NCBI GenBank assembly: GCA_003451785.1
Contig: DMJL01000204.1
Coordinates: forward strand, 1 to 7,187
DNA: 7,187 nucleotides
Direction: 5' to 3'
Source of the DNA: Bacteroidales bacterium
Lineage (GTDB): Bacteria > Bacteroidota > Bacteroidia > Bacteroidales > UBA7960
Under the pieces are notes generated by a model, which ran no database searches, had not been told where the DNA came from, and worked only from the letters and a program-made list of their open reading frames with translations. Shown piece after piece: positions 1-4,348 of this stretch; position 1 is the stretch's first letter, and each line of letters opens with the position of its first letter. The position numbers were made by a program, and so were the translations under genes.

Positions 1-16
1 TAATAATTATTTACGG

Positions 17-931
17 ATGAAAGCAAACAATGTGAACGAACTTATTGGCAATACGCCTCATTTAAGATTGAACCGGCTTTTTCCTGCCGATTATGAAGTA
101 TGGACAAAGTTGGAAAAAAACAACCCTGGCGGAAGTATCAAAGACCGCATAGCCCTTGCCATGATAGAAGATGCCGAGCAGTCCGGCCGGTTAAAGCCGG
201 GAGGGGTAATCATTGAACCGACCTCGGGAAACACCGGCATTGGCCTGGCCATGGTCGGCGCTGTCAAAGGCTATCGCGTAATTCTGGTAATGCCCGAAAG
301 CATGTCGGTAGAGCGGCGCGCAATCATGCAATTGTTTGGGGCGGAGTTTGTGCTTACTCCTCGCGAAAAAGGCATGCGTGGAGCAATTGAAGAGGCAAAC
401 CGTATCCTTGCGAAAACTCCCGATGCATGGATTCCGGATCAGTTTGGTAACCCTTCCAACCCGCGGGTGCATAGCATTAACACTGCAACTGAGATTTTAG
501 CCGATTTTCCCGAAGGGTTCGATTACCTGATAACCGGAGTTGGTACCGGTGGGCATATTACCGGGGTTACCCGCGTGTTGAAAGAAAAGTTCCCCGGATT
601 AAAGACATTTGCTGTGGAGCCGGCTCTATCACCCGTACTCAGCGGTGGCCTGCATTCTCCGCACCCCATACAGGGCATTGGGGCAGGGTTTGTTCCTGAA
701 GTGTTGGACAGGAGCCTATTGGATGGGATTATCACCGTAAGTAACGAAGAAACATTTGCATTCACGAGAAAAGCCGCCCTTTTGGAGGGACTTTTCATAG
801 GTGTTTCATCGGGGGCTTCACTGGCTGCTATCAGCAAAAAGCTGCATGAAATCCCTTCTGGTTCCAGAATACTGACTTTTAGTTACGACACAGGCGAAAG
901 GTACTTGTCGGTAGGAGGGTTGTTTGAGTAG
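17..931 (+). CDS. cysK: Cysteine synthase A (O-acetylserine sulfhydrylase), PLP-dependent
   Basis: Makes L-cysteine from O-acetyl-L-serine and sulfide, the last step of cysteine biosynthesis, in the cytoplasm. The 304-residue protein is full length for the fold-type II PLP family. Visible motifs in order: NPGGSIKDR at 36-44 with K42 as the PLP Schiff-base lysine; PTSGNTG at 68-74, the substrate loop with N72; the phosphate-binding glycine turn GVGTGG at 174-179; QGIGAGF at 219-225; GVSSGAS at 262-268, whose serine contacts the pyridine nitrogen; and TGERYLS near the C-terminus. The MPESMSVERR and QGIGAGFVP stretches favour the CysK type over CysM. The ATG at 17 gives the normal N-terminus (NELIGNTPHLRLNRL); no clear Shine-Dalgarno precedes it. 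Only 16 bases of upstream DNA are present, so a partner such as serine acetyltransferase cannot be checked. It converges with hepT, whose stop lies 4 bases beyond the TAG, with no hairpin between. The reaction class is certain; the CysK label is very likely. Confidence 0.95.
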   Translation: MKANNVNELIGNTPHLRLNRLFPADYEVWTKLEKNNPGGSIKDRIALAMIEDAEQSGRLKPGGVIIEPTSGNTGIGLAMVGAVKGYRVILVMPESMSVERRAIMQLFGAEFVLTPREKGMRGAIEEANRILAKTPDAWIPDQFGNPSNPRVHSINTATEILADFPEGFDYLITGVGTGGHITGVTRVLKEKFPGLKTFAVEPALSPVLSGGLHSPHPIQGIGAGFVPEVLDRSLLDGIITVSNEETFAFTRKAALLEGLFIGVSSGASLAAISKKLHEIPSGSRILTFSYDTGERYLSVGGLFE

Positions 932-935
932 GCTT

Positions 936-1277
936 TTATTTTACCTTTAGTATTGAGGAAATATTTTCTTTTAAATCAGGTAAATCTTTCTTAATAATTT
1001 GCCAAACCTCTTCAGCGTCAACGCCGAAATAATCATGCGCAACAATGTTCCTGAAAGCCTTGATTTTAATCCAATTTATACCAGGATGCATATTTTTAAA
1101 TTCATCCGATAATTTTAATACCATCTCCCCAATAACCACAAAGTTCATCATGGTAGCATCGAATGATTTGACATCTGTATTGAAGGAATCTGGACCCTCA
1201 AATTTATTTGTATAGCCTTCAATCTTTGAAATGGAATCCAATATCATTTCAAGTCTGTTGAGGTCTTTGTTAAGCAT
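936..1277 (-). CDS. hepT: HepT-like HEPN-domain toxin ribonuclease (DUF86 family)
   Basis: Predicted RNase toxin of an MNT-HEPN (type VII) toxin-antitoxin pair. The 113-residue, largely helical protein has the usual length for the family. It carries the diagnostic R-x4-H-x-Y motif as R76-NIVA-H81-D-Y83: the arginine and histidine form the nuclease site, and in studied pairs the tyrosine is AMPylated by the cognate nucleotidyltransferase. The segment MNFVVIGEMVLKLSDEFK (about 44-61), followed by hydrophobic WIKIKAFRN, is typical of the family. The ATG at 1277 lies inside the end of the upstream mntA gene (8-base overlap), which suggests translational coupling with the antitoxin made first. The 3' end stops 4 bases from cysK on the other strand, so read-through would be antisense to cysK. 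The gene is markedly AT-richer than cysK, fitting horizontal acquisition. All motif residues are present, so it looks intact. Family membership is secure; activity is inferred. Confidence 0.9.
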   Translation of the reverse strand: MLNKDLNRLEMILDSISKIEGYTNKFEGPDSFNTDVKSFDATMMNFVVIGEMVLKLSDEFKNMHPGINWIKIKAFRNIVAHDYFGVDAEEVWQIIKKDLPDLKENISSILKVK

Positions 1278-1569
1278 AGATTGTCTCTTTGAGGATACGG
1301 CTACGGATTTTAGGTTTGATGTATTTCTCCCGGCAGATATCCACCTCTGCCTTCAATTCCTGACTTAGGAACTCCCTGAGCTTTTGCTTAATGTCAAAGA
1401 GATTAAGGGTATTGTTTTCAAATTCAACAATAAAGTCAATATCGCTGGCCGGTTCATTGTCACCTCTTGCGTAAGATCCGAAGATGCCAATTCTTACGAC
1501 ATGAAAGTTATCCTTAAGATACTTTCTGTGATCCCTTAAAAATGTTAATATTTGACTTTTTGTTGCCAT
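1270..1569 (-). CDS. mntA: MntA-like minimal nucleotidyltransferase, antitoxin to HepT
   Basis: Small DNA polymerase beta-type nucleotidyltransferase expected to neutralise the downstream HepT toxin by adding AMP to its R-x4-H-x-Y tyrosine. In 99 residues it shows the complete catalytic signature GS-x10-D-x-D: G31-S32 followed by D43 and D45 (GSYARGDNEPASDID), plus the third metal-binding acidic residue, D77, in the strand AEVDI. It is a stand-alone minimal domain with no extra regulatory domain. The ATG at 1569 is the chosen start; the N-terminal helix before the first strand (VVRIGIFGS) has normal length. No Shine-Dalgarno is seen, but a perfect TAnnTTTG element ends 5 bases before the ATG. 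Its stop lies inside the hepT start region (8-base overlap), giving the antitoxin-toxin order usual for these modules. AT-rich like hepT. The family is clear from the motif; the antitoxin role follows from the pairing. Confidence 0.9.
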   Translation of the reverse strand: MATKSQILTFLRDHRKYLKDNFHVVRIGIFGSYARGDNEPASDIDFIVEFENNTLNLFDIKQKLREFLSQELKAEVDICREKYIKPKIRSRILKETIYA

Positions 1570-1574
1570 ATGCC

Positions 1575-1582
1575 CAAAATTA
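1575..1582 (-). promoter_or_regulatory. Candidate -7 promoter element of mntA-hepT
   Basis: On the minus strand this reads TAATTTTG, an exact match to the Bacteroidota -7 consensus TAnnTTTG. Only 5 bases (GGCAT) separate it from the mntA ATG, so initiation a few bases downstream would give a leaderless or nearly leaderless mRNA. No convincing TTTG-type -33 element is seen 19-21 bases further upstream; that position is taken by the TATTTCAG repeats. Nothing else is recognised between 1611 and 1709. Confidence 0.5.
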
Positions 1583-1610
1583 CTAAATATCCTGAAATAT
1601 TTCTGAAATA
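1583..1610 (-). repeat. Tandem TATTTCAG repeats upstream of mntA (possible operator)
   Basis: Reading the minus strand toward mntA there is TATTTCAG, three bases, TATTTCAG, two bases, then a shortened copy TATTTAG directly abutting the TAATTTTG element. Copies lie about 10-11 bases apart, one helical turn, so a protein would meet them on the same DNA face. The placement fits an operator for autoregulation of the toxin-antitoxin unit, but no DNA-binding protein is encoded in the module and the DNA is AT-rich. The repeat is seen directly; the function is a guess. Confidence 0.35.
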
Positions 1611-1709
1611 CTTCTATTTTAAAATTTCAACTAAAGGTTCAGCTGGTTTGTTCATTAACATTTTCCAGTCGAGTCTTTTCTGGATTTCGCAAATTCATTG
1701 TTCGGTTAA

Positions 1710-3218
1710 TCAATAATAAATCCTGTAAAGCGTATTCACCGCGCCTACATTGCTGTTTCGGTCAACGGGCATTACGCTAAGGTGGAAGCGGGCACGCGAA
1801 AGCAGGGGGCGCCTGGGCAGTTTAATCCGTGTTTCACCCGTAATGAACCAGATGTGCCCATGTGCTTTGGCCCTGCGGCTAACTGGTTCCAGATGAACGA
1901 TAAATCTGCGGGCTTCATTGAATGGATTCTGCCCTGTGACAACTTCCCAGCTTACTTCGCCTTTATGGTATTGAAGGTTAAGAACCGGCGGCGGAGGGGT
2001 ATTGTCTATCCAGGGCATATTTGGAGCAAGGGCAGGTAGCCGGTATAGGCTGCGGCTCAGGGTGTCGGCAAGGCCCAAAAGGTCGGTACGGTTGAAATGG
2101 CGCTGGCTGAAAAACACCGAGCCGGTAGGACGGTTTAACCGTTGTATAGCCCTGATTTGGTTGGGAATCTCTGAAGGACTTCCCCAGATATGGTTTACCG
2201 TGTCAATCTTATACACAGCATGGCCTATGTACAGGTGGCGATTTTGAATGTTCTGGTCCCACCAGTCGAGTAAAACCTGAAAACCTGCCCTGTTGTCGCG
2301 CATATCCCAATAAAGTTGAGGAATTACATAATCCACCCAGCCATTGCGCTCCCAAAGCAACACATCGGCAAAAAGGTGGTCGTAGCTTTCGATGCCTGCA
2401 CGGGTGTCGGAGCCGGCGGGATCGGTGCTGCGGTTGCGCCAAACTCCAAACGGGCTTACACCGAATTTTATCCAAGGTTTTTCCTGTTGCAATAAGTTGT
2501 GAATCGAACGGATTACGGTGTTTATGTTGTCTCTGCGCCAGTCGTTGCGGGTGGCGGGGTTACCAGTTCCAAACTTGCGAAACGAAAGTGTATCGGGAAA
2601 CTCGGTGCCCCACACAGGGTAGGGATAAAAATAATCGTCGATATGCAGTCCGTCAATGTCGTAACGGGTTATGAGTTCGGCAACCACTTCGAGCAGGTGC
2701 TGCCGTACTTCAGGTAAACCCGGGTCGAAATAGAAGCGGTTGCCGTACTGCACCACCCAGTCGGGTCTCTGCAGCATGGCATGTAAAGAATCCAAATGGT
2801 CGTTTAGGCCTGTAGTTGCTCTGAAAGGGTTGATCCACGCATGCAATTCGAGCCCACGCCTATGCGCTTGCTCAATCCAAAATTGTAGCGGGTCGAACGA
2901 TGCCTGTGGCGGCTGACCCTGGCGGCCGCTCAGAAATCTCGACCAAGGTACCAAGGCCGATGGGTAGATGGCATCGCCCGAAGGCCTTACCTGCAGAAAA
3001 ACCGTGTTTAACCCCAACGATTTTGCCTGGTCGAGAATGGCTATCGCCTCGGCCTGTTGGGCGGCAGCATCCAGCCCTGCACGCGTAGGCCAGTCAATAT
3101 TAAAAACCGTGGAAACCCAAACCCCGCGCATTTCCTGCGGAATCTGACGGGCTAAAGTATTTTGGGAAACAAAACCGTTGACAATGACAAGAAATGCGAA
3201 ACACAAGAGTCTATTCAT
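1710..3218 (-). CDS. Exported family-10 glycosyl hydrolase-like protein (DUF187/GHL10, DigH/YddW/YngK group)
   Basis: Predicted secreted or periplasmic glycan hydrolase. Residues 1-23 form a signal peptide (MNR, a hydrophobic core, then a TLA/RQ cleavage region); there is no lipobox cysteine, unlike the E. coli lipoprotein DigH. The mature part opens with the family hallmark EMRGVWVSTVFNIDWP (29-44), then LNTVFLQVRPSGDAIYPS (70-87), HAWINPFR (126-133), the acidic DGLHIDDYFYP (189-199; D194/D195 candidate active-site acids), and later VSPFGVW and YVIPQLYWD, in a TIM-barrel order. From about residue 410 a proline linker (TPPPPVLNL) leads into a C-terminal fibronectin-III-like beta domain. The 502 residues compare with about 440 in E. 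coli DigH, which cleaves denuded peptidoglycan glycans at the division site; the same target is plausible here but not shown. The ATG at 3218 is the only start that gives the signal peptide. It is flanked by AT-rich spacers on both sides and looks monocistronic. No barrel motif is missing. Confidence 0.93.
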   Translation of the reverse strand: MNRLLCFAFLVIVNGFVSQNTLARQIPQEMRGVWVSTVFNIDWPTRAGLDAAAQQAEAIAILDQAKSLGLNTVFLQVRPSGDAIYPSALVPWSRFLSGRQGQPPQASFDPLQFWIEQAHRRGLELHAWINPFRATTGLNDHLDSLHAMLQRPDWVVQYGNRFYFDPGLPEVRQHLLEVVAELITRYDIDGLHIDDYFYPYPVWGTEFPDTLSFRKFGTGNPATRNDWRRDNINTVIRSIHNLLQQEKPWIKFGVSPFGVWRNRSTDPAGSDTRAGIESYDHLFADVLLWERNGWVDYVIPQLYWDMRDNRAGFQVLLDWWDQNIQNRHLYIGHAVYKIDTVNHIWGSPSEIPNQIRAIQRLNRPTGSVFFSQRHFNRTDLLGLADTLSRSLYRLPALAPNMPWIDNTPPPPVLNLQYHKGEVSWEVVTGQNPFNEARRFIVHLEPVSRRAKAHGHIWFITGETRIKLPRRPLLSRARFHLSVMPVDRNSNVGAVNTLYRIYY

Positions 3219-3225
3219 TCGTGTG

Positions 3226-3233
3226 CAAAATTA
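3226..3233 (-). promoter_or_regulatory. Candidate -7 promoter element of the GHL10 gene
   Basis: The minus strand reads TAATTTTG, a perfect TAnnTTTG, 7 bases before the ATG at 3218. About 19 bases further upstream there is only a weak TTC in place of the -33 TTTG/TTG. If used, the transcript would be leaderless or nearly so, as at mntA. A second exact match lies at 3300-3307 and would give a conventional leader of about 80 bases. Confidence 0.45.
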
Positions 3234-3257
3234 ATCAGGTTACCTACTTTAGGAACT

Positions 3258-3267
3258 GGTCGCGACC
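3258..3267. repeat. 10-bp perfect palindrome upstream of the GHL10 gene
   Basis: GGTCGCGACC is a perfect GC-rich palindrome inside AT-rich intergenic DNA, 40-49 bases upstream of the hydrolase start and just upstream of where its -33 element would be. The position would suit an activator or repressor site, but only one copy is present and no regulator is encoded nearby. Confidence 0.25.
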
Positions 3268-3281
3268 GTGCACTTATGGAC

Positions 3282-3362
3282 ATTTTTCACAACCACAGGC
3301 AAAGATATTCTAATATTCATAATGGTTTTTCAGCTCGTGCCATCAGGTAGGCTGTGAAAAAT
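3282..3362. repeat. Spaced 10-bp inverted repeat (ATTTTTCACA / TGTGAAAAAT)
   Basis: ATTTTTCACA at 3282-3291 is exactly inverted at 3353-3362, with 61 bases between. The enclosed DNA carries the TATCTTTG promoter-like element and the end of the possible gene remnant 3343-3475. No target-site duplication or transposase is seen, so this is not called a mobile element. The arms could also pair in the leader of a transcript starting upstream. Confidence 0.25.
3300..3307 (-). promoter_or_regulatory. Alternative TAnnTTTG element upstream of the GHL10 gene
   Basis: The minus strand reads TATCTTTG, an exact consensus match, about 80 bases upstream of the hydrolase ATG. No good -33 partner is seen 19-21 bases before it. 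In AT-rich DNA such matches also arise by chance, so this is the weaker of the two candidates by distance and the more conventional by leader length. Confidence 0.25.
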
Positions 3363-3475
3363 TCATGTTGACCTTATATCCATTTTGGGCATCAATATAA
3401 AACCTTTCTGTCCCCGATGAAGGCAAACTCATTGATATTTAAATATGTTTTGTCACTAAATGATTTACAAGCCAA
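3343..3475 (-). pseudogene. Possible frameshifted remnant of a small gene
   Basis: Two minus-strand frames read in succession like pieces of one protein. The first has no ATG (TTG at 3475 is the only start-like codon), includes ACKSFSDKTYLNINEFAF and stops at TGA 3394-3392. The second, one base out of phase, continues FYIDAQNGYKVNMNFSQPT and stops at TGA 3345-3343. Skipping one base near the TTTT run at 3399-3402 would join them into about 43 residues. The second frame also has its own ATG at 3432, giving a 29-residue peptide (MSLPSSGTERF...). The family is not recognised. It lies downstream of the 3481-3717 ORF on the same strand and may be part of the same decayed locus. The protein-like composition is a subjective reading of short frames, so confidence is low. 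Confidence 0.3.
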
Positions 3476-3480
3476 AGCAA

Positions 3481-3717
3481 TTACTTTTTCTTTAAGGCTA
3501 ATTTTATCAGATCTTCCAGGCTAATAATGCCTACAGTTGTGCCTAAAATTAGGAAAGTGAAATCGTAGAGGGTGTCAAGGTTCTCAAATCCAACTCGTGT
3601 CAACAATGTAACTAAAAGTTGTATTGAAAGGATTAGATAAAGTAGTTTGCCATAAACTGAGTTGAATAACTTTATAACAAACAGAGATGCCACCAATATT
3701 AGGGCAATCAAAACCAT
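3481..3717 (-). CDS. Small hydrophobic membrane protein, function unknown
   Basis: The 78-residue ORF is strongly hydrophobic, with about three membrane-spanning stretches: residues 2-18, 25-42 and 53-67. A polar loop FENLDTLYD lies before the last, and the tail is lysine-rich (KLALKKK). The ATG at 3717 is fixed by an in-frame TAA three codons upstream. No Shine-Dalgarno or TAnnTTTG element is found near it. Length and three-helix layout recall small ion-antiporter subunits such as MrpF, but the conserved acidic/arginine pair of that family is not evident and no other mrp gene is present, so that name is not applied. It sits between two probable gene remnants on the same strand, so it may itself be a relic or an orphan. 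The composition suggests a real membrane protein; whether it is expressed is uncertain. Confidence 0.5.
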   Translation of the reverse strand: MVLIALILVASLFVIKLFNSVYGKLLYLILSIQLLVTLLTRVGFENLDTLYDFTFLILGTTVGIISLEDLIKLALKKK

Positions 3718-3766
3718 AGGTAATTAAGTTTCCATAAAAACTGACAATAAAAATTCTTAAACTCTA

Positions 3767-3865
3767 TCAGAAAAAAGGGCTGAAAAAACTCACTGCTGAA
3801 TTTGTAATTGCCCATTGGCAATCAAGACAAACAAAACGACTGCTACACAAAGATAGTTTTTTCAT
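3767..3865 (-). pseudogene. Broken start of a secreted-protein gene (signal peptide frameshifted at an A6 run)
   Basis: From ATG 3865 the literal frame gives a 32-residue peptide (MKKLSLCSSRFVC...) without a hydrophobic core, ending at TGA 3769-3767. If the six A's right after the ATG (3862-3857) were five, the frame would read MKNYLCVAVVLFVLIANGQ and then LQIQQ before TGA 3792-3790. That is a textbook signal peptide with an ANG/Q cleavage site of a type common in Bacteroidota. A perfect TAnnTTTG element lies 8 bases before the ATG. The most likely reading is the 5' end of a once-secreted protein, now shifted and truncated; transcriptional slippage on the A-run or a sequencing indel are alternatives. 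After the stop a further frame (FSSEFFQPFF...) stays open into the start of the 3481-3717 ORF. Confidence 0.4.
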
Positions 3866-3873
3866 TGGATTAA

Positions 3874-3881
3874 CAAATTTA
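3874..3881 (-). promoter_or_regulatory. Candidate -7 promoter element of the broken signal-peptide gene
   Basis: The minus strand reads TAAATTTG, an exact TAnnTTTG, 8 bases before the ATG at 3865. This matches the spacing seen at mntA (5) and the hydrolase (7). No clear -33 element is visible. Its presence supports the idea that 3865 was once a real start. Confidence 0.4.
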
Positions 3882-4294
3882 TCGCCCTATAAATGCTTTT
3901 TATGTGTGAAAAAATCTTCTATTCCAATAACTCAAATTACAGCAAGAATGTAAAATTTGAGAAATATTATGAAATTGCATATTGCTAAAGCACTCAGCAC
4001 CCATTTAAATTAGAATCACATAATGCTTAGATCTATACAGCTTTTCAACTAAAAAAATAATTGCGAAAATCACAAAGGGAATGGTATATTAATTTCTCTA
4101 TCGGTTACTTCAGATATTAGGTTCTTTAACTGCAAATCAATAAATAAACCAACCAGTTCATTTTTAACAACATATAAATTTATAAGTTATGTTCCATTGC
4201 CTAATGCCTAAGGAGTTTTCTTATGCTCCTAAAATCAATATTAGAGTAATTCAAAAGACTGAAACAGACCTTTTACCCTTCTTCAAATACAAAA
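3882..4294. other. AT-rich intergenic stretch without a convincing gene
   Basis: No ORF here has a usable start together with credible length. On the minus strand an ATG-less frame from 4186 to 4070 (includes NELVGLFIDLQLKNLISEV) has protein-like composition and could be another gene fragment, but it is only about 38 codons long. A tandem pair of TGCCTAA lies at 4198-4211 (+). No tRNA, CRISPR or insertion-sequence end was seen. Confidence 0.4.
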
Positions 4295-4325
4295 GAAGGG
4301 CTGTCAAAAAATCTGACAGCCCTTC
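4295..4325 (-). terminator. Intrinsic terminator of ppdK (potentially bidirectional)
   Basis: A perfect 12-bp stem (GAAGGGCTGTCA, 4295-4306, with TGACAGCCCTTC, 4314-4325) closes a 7-base loop. On the minus strand it starts about 23 bases after the ppdK stop and is followed by TTTTGTATTTG. On the plus strand it is followed by CTTATTTTTAG, so it could stop transcription from both sides. The segment CCCTTCTT at 4276-4283 can pair with AAGAAGGG at 4293-4300, giving a competing 8-bp hairpin. Confidence 0.9.
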
Positions 4326-4348
4326 CTTATTTTTAGAGATTCAAAAGG

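Noticed and set aside
3282..3362. MITE or insertion-sequence remnant bounded by the inverted repeat
   Set aside because: No target-site duplication, no transposase fragment, and arms of only 10 bases.
3807..3822. Small hairpin ATTGCC-CATT-GGCAAT
   Set aside because: Only a 6-bp stem with no T-run after it; expected by chance.
3738..3953. Plus-strand open frame of about 71 codons (includes HWQSRQTKRLLHKDSFF)
   Set aside because: No ATG start, and it is antisense to the better supported signal-peptide remnant with its promoter-like element.
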